Source: Protonemura montana (taxonomy: Eukaryota; Arthropoda; Insecta; Plecoptera; Nemouridae). From it: a DNA stretch of 64,000 bases. The translations under genes were made by a program, and so were the position numbers. This document shows, in pieces, positions 46,706-60,114 of the stretch. The notes below the pieces were generated by a model. That model made no database searches, had not been told where the DNA came from, and saw only the letters and a list, made by a program, of their open reading frames with translations. The stretch lies in the NCBI GenBank assembly GCA_947568835.1, contig OX387609.1, positions 1,740,001 to 1,804,000 on the forward strand, given 5' to 3'. How positions within the stretch are numbered: the first letter of the stretch is position 1; each line of letters begins with the position of its first letter.

Positions 46706-49700
46706 TTTAACTATTTTTTGGCTTGTCTTTAGTTAATTTGGCCGATAGAGAAATGGATCGAAGCCATCGGCAAAAAAACTACTTCAACTCTTGAACATTT
46801 TTAAAAACGTCTTACAGAATAACGATTTCCTAAAATTGTAAATATTTTTGGGTCGCAATGTTAAACTGGTTCACCAAGTATGGTAAAGGCATTTTTAAAC
46901 GAAAACACGAACGAAAGGTCAACGATTATTCCCATGAATGCAATCCGGGGAATATAAAAATTACAAAAAATCTCCAATAACAGCCAATAACTTGACTGAG
47001 ATCCGTTATTTTTCAAACGCAATTAGTTCACGGAAAATTGGTAACATAACACAGAGACGTTTCAAGTTTCAATAAAAGTGTATATTTACAAGAAAAGCTC
47101 TGTAAACATTACCAACAACAGGATAAGCAAACGTTGTCTTAGAAGCACTTTCCAAGAAGTGACCAACAACAAAACGCCACGTGGTGCAATAAGTTACTCG
47201 ACAGCAAAGCTTTTACCTGGCATCGAAGGATGACTCTCGGGAATTGTTGTACTCCACGTACAGAAAATTGTTTGCGGTACAAAAAAATCTCTGTGGTTGG
47301 TACACAAAGTTACAAAATGAACAAGTGTTTCTGTTTGTTGGAGAAATTGTTCTGACTTTTCATGAAGCCACGCGAGATTGCTAGCTACCTTGTGACAATT
47401 TCCCTGGTCGTGAGATTGCATGACTTTTCCGGTGAAGTTTTCTGCCAGGAAAACAAGTGTTTTTATTTTTGTTTTAACAACTTCTGGCAGTTTGAGATAT
47501 ACAGACCGAATTTTTGTAAGAGGGAATATTTGAGGTAATAATTGATGTTGTCTGGAATGAACTTCACATTTAGAATTGAAATTACTGGCAACATAAATGT
47601 GCTATTTTGTTTTTAAAGTCTGAATGCTGCTGAGAAAACTGTTTGAAATGTAAGTAAGTTTTGGTCAAAGATGAACGATCGCTTTGAATCGCTATAAAGA
47701 TATTGGTTGAATTGGAATGAGCGGGCATTATTACTGGAAATCTGCATTTAAATAAATATTGCATTTAAATTATGTTGGTCGTTAATTTTTAAACGTAACA
47801 AATGTACAATGTGACTTATGTAATTTCTGTAATTTGAATTTCTGTTATTTCCTCTGATAAAAATTGTTATTTTGTGATTTACTTTCCTTATTTATTCCTA
47901 GCTATTCACTACTGGAATCTGTGTCAAAGAATCAAATAAGTTTCAATCTACATTTGAAAAGGAAACAATCCAAAGAAAATCTTTAAAACAAAATCAGATG
48001 TCAGATCAACAGCTTAACGAACCGTTAATTGTTAACGCAGAATAAGCTATGTATAATTGATCTAAGAATAATATCTGTGCCAATATCACAACTACCATTA
48101 ACAAATTAAAACCTTTCAATTGCTCATCATTGCTAAAATAATTTTAAAATCTTGTGGTTTAGTTTCTGGTGACAGAATCGAAAATCACATAAATTTGACA
48201 AACCCAGCAACAGGGCCGTGCATTTTGGGAAAATGATCGCCATCTGTCGGCGGAAATGACAGGTGTGGCTTTTGACTTGGTTTAATAATATTACTTTCAA
48301 TTGAAACCTCGATGTACTTTCATGCCATGTAATAAATCATAGCGGTTTTCATTACGATTAGCATGGTGACATATAGGCGATGCGAAGTGCGTACACGCAT
48401 GTCAGGGTAGGAGACGAATGGGACTTTTGTGTGAAATTATTGGAAAGATTTTTATATTTTATTTTAACTATTTGGAACAAGAATTTTGTGTAAATTTCTT
48501 TTACCTGTGATTATTTGCACCAATTATACACTGATAATACATAGATATGATAAGTCCATTTGCTATTGTTATCTAAGATACAATTGCATTGACCAATTTC
48601 ATATTCATGATACTTTTACACAGAAGAAATGAATTTTTTTTTCCTTTTTTCACAAGTTTGGGATCTGAATTAGGATGAAAATCCACAAAAAAAAGGACGA
48701 TTGTAACAAAAATTTGCTTGGCTACGAAGAGGTAATTTTAGGAATAAATCTTTAATATTATGAGTAAAAAGTACCGATACTGAAATTATAGCTAGGAAAA
48801 AAAATTATTATTTTAATTTAGAAAATATTTGCATTATATTTGTAAAATATCAGAGGGAAATTAATTATAATTATTTTGTTAACCATCTTGCCGGGTTCGA
48901 TTCATATCCAATTTTTATAAGTTCAGTAACTTTGATGTTTTTTTTTAAACATATTTCAAACAAATATAAAATGCTAAACTTGGCAGTTCGAAATATCTTA
49001 AAACCAAATCTAAACCGAACAAGTTTCCCACGGTTGTTAGTTAGGATCTTGGTCTTGCCATGGAAGCATTATACGCATTTAGTCAGCAATTGCGTGAGCT
49101 CGAACTAATGCGTAGCCAATGTATTCACTGATGATTGGTGGCCGAGTCAAAGTGGAATCGATTGTTTGCTGCGTCGTGTCTGCCTGAAGAAACCAAATGA
49201 AGGACCATCAATTGAACTCGACTTTCATGGCAAGTTGGTCACCAGTCATGTTCATTTTATTAGCTTTATTTATTTATTGGTTTATTGGTTTATTGAGAAT
49301 GTGATTGGTTATGAAAGACACTGCTTAAGCTTGTAAAGATAGGAATATACATGATGGTGTAAGGTTAGGTGAAGATCTTGATATTTGTTGAATTTTCAGC
49401 TCAATGCTGTACAGAAACTATTTAAAAAGCTATGTATAAAAGTACATTTAGTTTATCTGATCAGACAAGCCAGAGGATAGATGAGTTTTTGTCAGAATAA
49501 TATAATATTGTGAGGAAAAAATGTTTTGAGCTGGGTTTGTAAAGAACGCTACGTGAAACCTACGTCAACAATTCCATCTTACTCAAAAAATATCATGAAA
49601 AATTATTGAATTCAGCTGCTTTTATTTGTTATTCAACATTTGACATAAATTTCTATTTAAATATATGTATTTTTTTTTAGTGCTTTGCTAGAAAAGTAGA

Positions 49701-50845
49701 CGTTTTTATGTCTTAAAACCATATAAGCATAGTAACATGTTTATTATTAGCTAAACGATTATTTTTTTACAGCTAAATTAATGCTATAGACATTCCTTTT
49801 AGCATTCTGTGCTGGTGGGCACAAAAAATAAATACAATTACCTCGAAAAGAGAAATGGTTTAGGTAAAATAACACCTGTTCTTCCGTAATTTGCTATCAA
49901 GCGTAGCAAAGTTCATTATATTGCTGCTAATTTAAAAAAGTAGCGACTACCATTAAACGATCCCAACTGGCAAACAACAACAGAAATCATCAAAGTAATT
50001 AACCTAAAAACCCGGGTCGTCAGCACATTTTACATGAAACTTTGCGCTACTATTTAACACGAGTCGTTCATCTACTCTCCCGACAAGATGACTAATTCCT
50101 GTCATTTACTCAGCAAGGGAAGTAAATAGCAGGGAGCAAAACAACAAAAAAACAAGCTCTAATCATGCACGTCTGAGTGGGTTCCAGCTGTGCCCGTCAC
50201 GTTATGTCGACACTGGCGCTAGCGTCGCCTTTCTCCCCCAAGGTGACAATGGGTATCCATGTTTCAATCAGATGATGAGCTGTCGGGATTTTACCTCTCA
50301 TGAACTGTGCTACATATGCGAGCAGTGGAAGACACCATTCGATTGAATAGTACCAATGTTTGAAAATATCTTGTTAGTCTCGTTTTTCAAAAGTTGGCTA
50401 CAACTGGAATGGTTCGTGAAGCCCTTATTTTTAGTTTCTTTTCAGTTTGCTTAAAAAAAAAAAAATACTAAATCATTACAAAATATGACTTGAATCGAAA
50501 AACAAATTAGAGTTTCCTATGCAAATAATACCAAATGTAAATAATGCATGCAATGAAAAAGACTATTATTTTTTTGAAACTATTCACGTTTTAGAAAGTT
50601 GATGACGGAACGTTAAATTGTAGAAATGTGTCGTTTTTTTCTATTTAAGAGGAAGAAACTCTTAAAGACAAATCTGAGGAAATTAGTGAAAAAGAAAGCA
50701 AAAACCGACCAGCTTTAAGATTAGTAAAATCGTAGAATTCTAACGAGGAAAGTCAAGATGCAACTTAACAAGCTCACATAATGTTGACCAATGGCAGGGA
50801 TCAAAACACTGCCGGCTACAAGAATTGAGATGAAAAACAACTTTT
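46706..50845. other. 4.1 kb noncoding DNA
   Basis: No supported gene. An isolated box-B-like gggttcgattc is at about 48,893. A threefold tttattgg repeat is at 49,267-49,292. Confidence 0.45.
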
Positions 50846-50960
50846 AAACTGGGTTTTAAATACTTAGTGAAGAACAACTAAATATCCCAGCATTTTTAAT
50901 TTGTACCTGTTACTTAATCAAGGGTCAAAAGCTTCATCAAGTAAAGTAGACTTTCAAAGT
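50846..50960 (+). mobile_element. Diverged copy of the fold-back family
   Basis: The left arm (aactgggttttaaatactta, gtgaagaac) runs into a central loop with ttaatcaagggtcaaaagct, tcatcaagtaa, comparable with the loop of the 27.3-kb element. The right arm is largely lost. Confidence 0.55.
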
Positions 50961-51962
50961 AGACATAAATCTAAAAACTTTAATACGCAAACGAGATTAT
51001 GGGATACAAGAAGTTGATTTTCTAGTATAATAATAATAAGAATGAGAATAGAAAGCAAATATTTTCTTTGTGGCTCTGTATACTTTTGCTTGTGAAGCTA
51101 GTTTTGTCCGTTGGCTTTGAAATTGTATATAAATGTAAGTAACTTCATTCAACTCATCCTATTAATAGGCCTCAAAAGTATTTGATAGCTGGCCATCAAT
51201 TAAACTAATTAGGACAAGAAAGTTAGAAATAAGCAAGACTTTAGGATAATATTTTGATTAAAACCAAGATTAAGTTAAATGAGAACAAACAAAATAACGA
51301 GTGTTCAGACTAATTTATAAAATGTATACCTTTAAATAGTATGACATGTTAATATAAGTTGTAACTGATATACTTGTGTACTTTCTATACTAATTGTTTA
51401 GATTATGACAATGTGTAATGTGCCACCAAATTTGTAAACAAAAAATTCAAAGCATAAATAAAGCTTCCATGTATACAAACTATGAGCGTTTATTTTGAAA
51501 AGCGTCGACTCATTAGCCCCGACCGACTGCACGCCACTGCTTGCATATGCCGTGAAACAATATGTAATATAATTGGGTGTCGATGGCAAAGCCGCGTTGA
51601 GATCGGTACAAATAGTGAACGTGTAGTCAAATGTTTATCATTAATTACCCGCGTGCAGACTCGTTATCAAGGCTTGTGAATCCCATGTGAATTGTACGTG
51701 GATTTATTTTGTATAAAACAAATTGGTCGGTTCTTTGCATTTGCTTGGTGCAATGAGTAATGGTGATCTGTACTTGTTCATGTCTGGGTCATGCGATGAG
51801 AGAGATGTTTGCTTGGAGAGCGTACACGGTGTATGTCTGGCTCTCGGCTTGGATTATAAAAGGGGCTGGCAGGAACCTCACTCAATAGCCAGACAGAAAT
51901 TGAGGATTATTAATTTCAAGTGATAATCCAGCATTGATATTCAGGAAAAATAGATCGTTACA
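50961..51962. other. Noncoding, nothing recognised
   Basis: Two 60-odd-codon plus frames at 51,482 and 51,723 lack any motif. Confidence 0.45.
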
Positions 51963-52172
51963 GTTAGGATGAAATCTTATTTAAATTGCAAACGCTTGCA
52001 ATGCGCGGGGCATTTTATTATTATCAACACTATAACCGTCTCAAAAATTGATGCCCAAACGGGGACTTGAACCTCGATCTCCACCTGTCGCGGGTGTTGC
52101 TCTAAACCATTGAGCTATTTGGACTCTGGCTTTTAGAGACGATTTCAGTGTATTTGATGAGAATAATAATAA
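51963..52172 (-). mobile_element. tRNA-derived SINE, full length, single box-A module
   Basis: Minus strand 5' to 3': leader (ctcatcaaatacactgaaat, cgtctct), box A (tagctcaatggtttagagca), box B (ggttcaagtcc), body (gggcatcaatttttgagacg, gttatagtgttgataataat) and tail (gcaagcgtttgcaatttaaa, taagatttcatcctaac). With one module, this copy shows the presumed ancestral layout from which the 2- and 4-module copies expanded. It lacks a poly-A tail. Confidence 0.88.
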
Positions 52173-54689
52173 GAAGAAGAAGAAGAATCATAAGAAAATC
52201 GTAACAGTTATTTTATGTAACCTTACGTTAGGTAACTTCGGGAAAATTGACTGTTTTTACGGAGCATTTCAAAACACAGTAGTGAATAGTTTATTTTTTT
52301 CTTACCCTAACCGTTTTTTTTTTTGCTGGTAATCAGACGAACAAAAAGTAGGCAGAAGTTGATCCAAGATTCGCAATAACAAAAAAACAATGAACAATTA
52401 ATCATAATTTGCAATAAAATCTTGCGTATCTTTAATCTAGTTTCTGGCACCAGTTCTAGCCGGTTCGTTTATACGCAACTCCCTAAAGTGCGTAAATCTG
52501 TCGAGCGCTTTGTTAACTTATTACACGCGTGTAGTAGTTGCAAAAGTTTCCGCTTTCTTGTTTATTTCTCTGCGAGTCTAACTTTGATTGGTTGTTATAA
52601 GTAGAAGGTCATTCCCAGAGGTGGCGAGATGAGAATAAGCTTTTCACAGGATGGAGCATCATTTTCTACATCCACTTTTCAAATAATTGTGATTTAGAGA
52701 ATTGTTGGCCGTTGGCTAGAAATCGGTCCCACTACAATTTAAAGAAATACGGGAAGAGTTTTAAAAGCTTCCAGAACTGCTCGAGGCTGGGCTGTCCAAT
52801 AATAATTGGAAAATGAACAAAAAAAAAACTCGTTCAACATAAGAAATAACCTCAAAGAAGAGACGTTTGTCGTAGCACTTCATAAAACAAACCTTAAGTC
52901 ATTTGGAGTCAGAAATCCCATAACGGAATTATCAGCTGCTAAAACTTGAGAGAAAAATCAGCAAAGGACCTAAGGATTGAAAGATCTTGTAGCAGTTGTT
53001 AAGCAGTGTGACTGGCGTGGTTACCATCACCAACATAAACTGGAACGTACATAGATTTTTAAGGAAATACAGTTTAAAATTTTAGTGCAATTCAATCTGT
53101 CCAACTCTATGCCAATGCTCTATTTTGTTGTTTTTTCCCTTCGAATAGAGTGCTGCAATTATTTAGCGCTAAAATCTCAGAACATTTTCTGAACTCGTTG
53201 AACTAAATATTTATCTCGTTTTATCAATTAACAATCGCGTGTGCTTCCGGTTCCTGTCGGCTAATGCCGCCATCTATTACCACGAGTGCAACAACTAAAT
53301 AACTCTGCTGTCGCCGTAGAAACAAGAGCCAGAAAAAGAGAAGATAGCGTCTAGATGTTCAGTTATTACCAACTGTCAAAAATGCAATTGTATGGGCGAG
53401 CGAGATGCATCGGCACACGCCCCATTAATTTGTAGCCATTAGCAGGATTCGCGAAATTAATGGTGCACTCTGGATTTGAGGAAGTCCACTCATTAGAACC
53501 GGGAATTTCGGGAAGAATTTGTGTGACTGGGTTAAGTGAGTTTATCCCCTCGAGGTGTCCTGGGAAGGGTGTGAAAGATGTGGATTCTTTGGGGAACTAC
53601 AGGGCAGAACAGGGTTCGCTAGGAAGATATCTTAAATGTATCGCTCTAAAGATAAGAACTGATGTGAAATAAGGCCTCGTTTTACCATAATTAGTGATAA
53701 TTTTGTAATACCTGATCTGAAAACAACACCACAGTTTTGTTTTATCATTCAGAGAAATTTAGTACATTTGGTGGCCAACGGTGGGGTCAGTTACAAATGG
53801 TGTCACATTTGGGATTTTAAATCATATTCAAATATTTCAATATATATATACATATTTTAGTAAATAAATAATAAAAGAAAGGTTTTCAGAAATTATACAG
53901 ACTTCAAATAATTATCTTAAAATATCTCGAAGCCTTTTTCTCTTGAATAAAGACAGTTTTTAGCTTTACAAAAAAAAATAAAGCCATCGGTTCATTTGAA
54001 AAGCAATTAGGCCCGCACACAAAAACACACATACACAAACATTAAAGCCAAACATTAATACGCGAATTAACAAAAAAACTATGTTTTTAAAGCAAATTCA
54101 GTGAAAATGTGCTCCGAACGGGACACGTTATGATAACATAAAGCATCTTCAATTAACGCTACACTAAATATAATTATCAAACATCTTTATAATCATATAG
54201 CTTGCATACAATTCAATATTGTCATGATAATTTCACCAAATACCAAGCATCAACATAATTACCAGCCGAACACGAAATAAACTTAACTCTATCAGCGTTC
54301 ATATCCAGCTGCCACCAGTCACCACTCATAATGCACCAACCAACACCACTAAAACTAATGGCGCTTGCTTGATAAATAAATGAAGCCGCCTAAGTGCAAG
54401 ACGCTCTAGCATTGTGCAGCGGTATCGAGTTACGTGGTTATTATATATGCACATGAATTTATAATTAACTACGATGCATCGTAATATATTAATTTGTGGT
54501 AGCGACGTTACGTAAGAGCAATATTAGCGCTGGCGTCGTAACAGATATTAGCTATACTTTCAGGTAGACGAGTTTCTTGTTCAAATGTCGTCTTAATTAT
54601 TTATTGTTTTTGTGTTAAAATTTTAGCTGTAATGAAGATGGTTTGGTTTTATGAACGTTTTCATTATAATGCAAGTTCAATTATTACTA
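52173..54689. other. 2.5 kb noncoding DNA
   Basis: (aag)n at about 52,172-52,190. Small frames at 52,422 and 53,460 have no recognisable product. Confidence 0.45.
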
Positions 54690-54742
54690 AAGACAGGCTA
54701 AAGGCAGGCTAAAGACTGGCTAAAGGCAGGCTAAAGACAGTT
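54690..54742. repeat. 13-bp tandem repeat, four units
   Basis: gacaggctaaagg and variants, about four copies. Confidence 0.75.
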
Positions 54743-55206
54743 TTTAAATATCCGATGGAAAAGATAACTGCAAGTTTAAAACTAGTCTCCATGGCGACAT
54801 CGAATTAGTTGTTTCTAAATTCATCTTAATCATCTGTTGCTTACTTAACTACGATTTGTAAAACTATATGGGAAAGGAAAATGCACAATTTTTTTCAGGA
54901 AATTCTAGAAATTCCTTTAAAAAATAGCCACAGCCTAGAAAAAAAGCACATAGTAAAAAATACTAAATACCATACTATAAAATAACCACCACTATACCAT
55001 AAAACTATACTAATTAAGAAAAAAAACATAAAGAAAAAAAAAATACTTTCCCTTCTAATTAATTTGAAATGTGAAATGGTTAATCATTGAAAATGTTCTT
55101 CTACCGTGAACTTGTACGCAAGGTAACTATCAGTCACGTGACCAACTGGTAATCGCTTTGCGACCGATAAGTCGCAAACGCCGTAAAACAAGTGCTAAAA
55201 TATTAT

Positions 55207-55212
55207 TCAGTC
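55207..55212 (+). promoter_or_regulatory. Possible initiator of the first four-TM gene
   Basis: TCAGTC matches the arthropod initiator and lies 91 bp upstream of the proposed ATG (55,298). No TATA box stands at the right distance. Weak evidence on its own. Confidence 0.25.
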
Positions 55213-55297
55213 CTGTCATTTTCAAACGTGGACGCGTGCAAGTCCACTCTTCTGAACAATCTTACAGTGGCCTTGTTGATCTGCAATGCTTCGAGTG

Positions 55298-58200
55298 ATG
55301 CCACAACTAGAGAAGAGGTTATTCTGCGGCTGTTCGCCAAGGGACAGTGCTTTCTTACTGGGCGTCGTTATGTCGGTAGGTTTTTTGTATTAATATATTT
55401 TACTTAGGTTGGCTTTTACCAAAAATGTTCAACTATAAGTTGGATCTCTAGCTCACAGAAACATCTGAATTTCACTGCATGTGATTGGAAGTCGTCATGG
55501 CAACAGTTTCAACAAAATGTTCAACTATAAGTTGGATCTCTAGCTCACAGAAACATCTGAATTTCACTGCATGTGATTGGAAGTCGTCATGGCAATAGTT
55601 TCAACAAAATGTTCAACTATAAGTTGGATCTCCAGCTCACAGAAACATCTGAATTTCACTGCATTTGATTGGAAGTCTTCAGGGCAACAGTTTCAACAAA
55701 ATGTTCAGCTATAAGTTGGATCTCTAGCTCACAGAAACATCTGAATTTCACTGCATGTGATTGGAAGTCGGCATGGCAACAGTTTCAACAAAATGTTCAA
55801 CTATAAGTTGGATCTCTAGCTCACAGAAACATCTGAATTTCACTGCATGTGATTGGAAGTCGTCATGGCAACAGTTTTAACAAAATGTTCAACTATAAGT
55901 TGGATCTCTAGCTCACAGAAACATCTGAATTTCACTGCATATGATTGGAAGTCGTCATGGCAACAGTTTCAACAAAATTTTCAACTATAAGTTGGATCTC
56001 TAGCTCACAGAAACATCTGAATTTCACTGCATGTGATTGGAAGTCGTCATGGCAACAGTTTCAACAAAATGTTCAACTATAAGTTGGATCTCTAGCTCAC
56101 AGAAACATCTGAATTTCACTGCATATGATTGGAAGTCGTCATGGCAACAGTTTCAACAAAATGTTCAACTATAAGTTGGATCTCTAGCTCACAGAAACAT
56201 CTGAATTTCTGAACATTTTTTGGCAACAGTTTCAACTAACACTTCAACTAGGAGGCGAGATTTTGGTCAAACTGGACCATATCCTCTCATCGCATAACGC
56301 GAATAGTTTCTAAACCTGTTTATATGATCTTACTGAAAAAGAAGAAAACGCTATGCGCTTCTTAGAGTTTATTCACTCGACATTTGATAGCAAAACATGT
56401 CACTAAAAAAAATCTGACAGCATATATTTGATTGAATAGTGGGTGTTTTTTAGGTGGACCAATCTAGTGATTGTTTTGTTGTTCTAGATATGTTCGGTGT
56501 TTTTCTTCTGCGGGGCAGTGGTGGCAACAATGCGCGCCATCCACTCGACGACGATAGCAAGTTTTTTCGTGGTGGAGCCGTTCATCTTTGGAGAAAATTC
56601 AGACTTGATTTTAGGTAGCTACACACAAATGGTTGGAATCGCATTTAAGACAGTGGAATTGTTTTAATTTTGAATGGAAATTTCAATTGAAACTTGTGAA
56701 TTGTCTTGATTTATTTCAGTGTTTCGATTTTTGTTCTTGTTAATGGTGCTGAATTCATTGATTATGATTGGAGCCAACATTCTTCTGGTAGTTGGAGTTG
56801 CCGAGGTGAGTAAAGTCTCAACTTCTTGCATAGTGCCGCAACAATTAATGAGTTGTATATTTTAACGAAAAATATGAGCCATTAGGGCAGAGATAACATG
56901 ATCGCTAATAACTAATATTTGTTGTTTATTTCATTGTTGTGTTTAACGACGTATTGTTCTGATATAAAGAGATGTTGCACAAGTTTTAAGGTATTTTTTA
57001 AAGATCGGGTGATTAATAAAAAACCAAAATTGTCCAAAGGAAGAGGAGAGAACACCCGATGCCAGCATCTGTTCTTCTTGTGTCGAAAAGTACCATAGGG
57101 ACTATCGATCTAACGCAACTTACAAACGCAGGAACACAACAAATAACAGTATTTCTGTCATGAGGTTGATACCAAGACTTTTTACTGAATTATTTTTGGG
57201 ATTTAACGACGCACCTTTTTTGTTAACTGGCCATGCGGCACTGGTCTAATGGCGTCGGTGAATGAGCGGAAGACAATGATGAACCTAACATAGCCTAGAA
57301 GGGAGGAGAGGAAACTTGGTCTCGGCACGTAGCCTACTCCTGTCGAATAGCACCAAAGTGACCACCGGCTTTACGTCCCTTCCGAAGGACCGTAAAACGC
57401 GAACAACAGGATTCCTCCACAAATCCATGCTGTCAAGAGGTTGATAAGCAAGGCGAGTGAAGTTGCTGTAATAACTTTCATCCCTCCAACCTCTCTCCCG
57501 AACAGAACTGGTCATGTGTATGATGGTCAACCATCCAATACCTGACTCAGCGCAGTGTTGCTTAATTTTCATCCCTCCAATCTCTCTCCCGAACAGAACT
57601 GGTCATGTGTATGATGGTCAACCATCCAATACCTGACTCAGCGCAGTGTTGCTTAACTTTCGTCCCTCTAACCTCTCTCCCGAACAGAACTGGCCATGTG
57701 TATGATGGTCACCCATCCAATACCTGACCCAGCGCAGTGTTGCGTAACTTCGGTGATCTCACAAAAAGTGGTGTTTCCGCTTAACAATTTGGTGGTCACC
57801 CATCCAAAACATGATTCTGGCAATTGTTGTTGTAACTTCGATATTTTTTGAGTACCGGTATTCGCAAAACACTTAACCCATTTGCAAAATGGAATGTGCT
57901 AATACCAGGGATGATCAATGTTCCAGAACAAAGCTGAGCTTGTGAAGCGATGGAAGATCTTGTGTCTGGCAATGACTTTCTTGGCTGCGTTGGTTTCTGG
58001 AGGTTTGGCCACCTTGTGCTTCATGAGTCACTGCTCGGATACGATCGCTAGCTTCTTCGTCATCGCTGGTCTTATACATGCATGTAAGTTGGGTAATAGA
58101 CATGTCTTGCATATCCCGAGAAAGTGCAGACTGGAGTCAATATTTTGCTTAATGCTTACAGAAGTTTAAAGTTAGGATTGCCATGTAACTGAATAACTGA

Positions 58201-58709
58201 CCAAAGTTAGCCTATGATAATGCTGTTATGATGACAGTTAATTTGCATTTTTTTTTTAATTCAATTAAAATGCACTTTGATTGAATTCTTCTAGCGGTCG
58301 TTGACAGTACTGCCTTAACAAGGAGTTGCTGAAGCTTTGAAATATCTTTAAAATTTCTTATCAATATACTGGCAGAAAAAATGCTAAGTAAAGATTCACT
58401 TCCAATTAAAAAAATATATATATATGTAAATGTGTAGATGTGTATATACATTTTTTTAAATTCTGTCACATTAACTTTAAAGAGGATAACTTGAAATCAA
58501 GTGGGTTTTTATTATTTCCTAGAATTACTGATATAAATAGCTTTAGTTAATTTAATGGCTTTATTTCGATGACTTCTTGCTGATTAAATGCTAACAATAA
58601 TTCTCTGGTAATGTTTGCAGGCACAGTATTTTACGTCATCTACAACGTCAGCTTTCACTACGATTTCTTGGAAGAAGATTCCAAGAAATTAACTAATAAC
58701 GAAGCTTAA
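55298..58709 (+). CDS. Four-transmembrane protein A, 178 aa, five exons
   Basis: Exons 55,298-55,375; 56,488-56,614; 56,720-56,805; 57,927-58,083; 58,621-58,709, all with GT-AG introns and phases 0, 1, 0, 1, sum 537 nt ending in TAA. The N-terminus holds a Cys-rich CGCSPRDSAF motif (residues 10-19), followed by four hydrophobic segments at about 18-41, 69-96, 106-129 and 134-158, and a short acidic tail (DFLEEDSKK). A CxCS-x-R-x-(G/A) start before TM1 is, from memory, common in insect small tetraspan proteins of a LAPTM/MARVEL-like kind; function and ligand are unknown. Both termini are probably cytosolic. The ATG was chosen because it is the first in frame with TM1 and lies 91 bp past a possible initiator. 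Introns carry a 92-bp array and antisense SINEs. The gene is paralogous to the next one. Confidence 0.85.
55421..56240. repeat. 92-bp tandem array in intron 1 of gene A, about 8.7 units
   Basis: The unit starts aaaatgttcaactataagtt and includes ctctagctcacagaaacatc and gattggaagtcgtcatggca. The period is 92 bp (atgttc at 55,425 and 55,517). Units differ by one to four substitutions. It lies entirely within the 1,112-bp first intron and makes up most of it. Confidence 0.93.
56935..57178 (-). mobile_element. Old 5S-derived SINE body in intron 3 of gene A
   Basis: Diverged antisense copy: tttaacgacgtattgttctg at the tail, gaacacccgatgccagcatc, tgtgtcgaaaagtaccatag in the core, and a final catgaggttgata. 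Head modules are missing. Confidence 0.65.
57188..57846 (-). mobile_element. 5S-derived SINE, full length, three modules, intron 3 of gene A
   Basis: Antisense to the host gene. The tail (gggatttaacgacgcacctt), ggcgtcggtgaatgagc, core, and three promoter modules (anchors near 57,557, 57,648 and 57,740) are all present. A further 5S-like piece (ggtggtcacccatccaaaac) follows to about 57,846. It ends 80 bp from the acceptor of exon 4. Confidence 0.85.
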
Positions 58710-58848
58710 AAAAAATTAAATCCTTCGCCACTTCGATTTATTGTCTCACAAAAATATATATATAAATTTTTTTTAATAACTTAAATTTAAAGTTTAATCG
58801 TGAAACACCAATTGGTTCGTAGAAGATTTTTTCCAGTAAGTTACAGAA

Positions 58849-58854
58849 AATAAA
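58849..58854 (+). terminator. Polyadenylation signal of gene A
   Basis: AATAAA 140 bp past the stop codon, the first canonical signal downstream of it. Confidence 0.5.
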
Positions 58855-59090
58855 TTGATCAGCTTCCTTTTAAATCTTCCTTTATCTTAGTTGATGTTTA
58901 TACAAATATTATTCAAAATCTGAATTGGGGTTTAATGTCAAGTGTCCCCTTATTTATTGTTTACTTTATCATGAGTGAAAACTCATCTTCAATGTTGCAC
59001 GTTTTCACCCCAAGTGTTAAACTCAAACAAAATTATAAGTCATTTTTATTAAAATTGAAAATAAACCAAGAGGTTTCTTTGGAATTTTTT
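58855..59090. other. Intergenic spacer between gene A and the next repeats
   Basis: Nothing recognised. Confidence 0.4.
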
Positions 59091-59345
59091 GACATTTTGT
59101 GGTATTCGTTGGTATTCTATGGTATTGTATTTAAGTGTATGGTATTGAATGGTATTCTATGGTATTCTGTGGTATTCTTTGGGTTTTTTTAGGTATTGTA
59201 TGGTTTTCTATGGTATTGTATGGTATTGTATGGTATTCTATGGTGTTATATAGCTTTATATGGTAATTTATGGTATTATATGGTAGTTTATCGTTATTTA
59301 TGGTATTCTTTGGTATTGTTTGGTATAGTATGGTATTACAGGTAG
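59091..59345. repeat. 10-bp degenerate repeat (tggtattcta)
   Basis: About 25 imperfect units of tggtattcta or tggtattgta. Spacing drifts between 9 and 15 bp, so the array is old. The short frame read through it (LWYSLVFYGIV) is an artefact. Confidence 0.85.
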
Positions 59346-59382
59346 TATAAGAAGCTTAACATTTTAACCAAAATGCCCTCTC

Positions 59383-60068
59383 CCAAAACACCAGCTCAAA
59401 ACATCAGCTCAAAACATCAGCTCAAAACATCAGCTCAAAACACCAGCTCAAAACATCAGCTCAAAACATCAGCTCAAAACATCAGCTCAAAACACCAGCT
59501 CAAAACATCAGCTCAACACACCAGCTCAAAACATCAGCTCAAAACATCAGCTCAAAACATCAGCTCAAAACACCAGCTCAACACACCAGCTCAAAACACC
59601 AGCTCAACACACCAGCTCAAAACATCAGCTCAAAACATCAGCTCAAAACACCAGCTCAAAACATCAGCTCAAAACACCAGCTCAAAACATCAGCTCAAAA
59701 CACCAGCTCAAAACACCAGCTCAAAACACCAGCTCAAAACACCAGCTCAAAACACCAGCTCAAAACACCAGCTCAAAACACCAGCTCAAAACATCAGCTC
59801 AAAACATCAGCTCAAAACACCAGCTCAAAACATCAGCTCAAAACATCAGCTCAAAACACCAGCTCAAAACATCAGCTCAAAACATCAGCTCAAAACACCA
59901 GCTCAAAACACTAGCTCAAAACACCAGCTCAAAACACCAGCTCAAAACATCAGCTCAAAACATCAGCTCAAAACATCAGCTCAAAACATCAGCTCAAAAC
60001 ATCAGCTCAAAACACCAGCTCAAAACACCAGCTCAAAACACCAGCTCAAAACATCAGCTCAAAACACC
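59383..60068. repeat. 13-bp minisatellite, about 53 units
   Basis: The unit is ctcaaaacatcag with a c/t variant (caccag/catcag) and an occasional cacacc form. Three units make 39 bp, so a 246-codon plus frame (repeats of SSKHQLKTSAQNI) stays open. The frame begins at an ATG just before the array and ends just after it, but has no non-repeat domain, so I do not call it a gene. Confidence 0.93.
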
Positions 60069-60114
60069 ACCTTCAGTATCTTTCTTTACAAAAACAGGTC
60101 ATCACCAGTTTAAC

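Noticed and set aside
55192-55407. 71-codon frame overlapping the first exon of gene A
   Set aside because: Starts at GTG and is a different frame from the one that continues TM1 across the splice junction.
59373-60113. 246-codon open frame (SSKHQLKTSAQNI repeats)
   Set aside because: Fully explained by a stop-free 13-bp repeat whose triple is 39 bp; no unique domain, splice support or homology.
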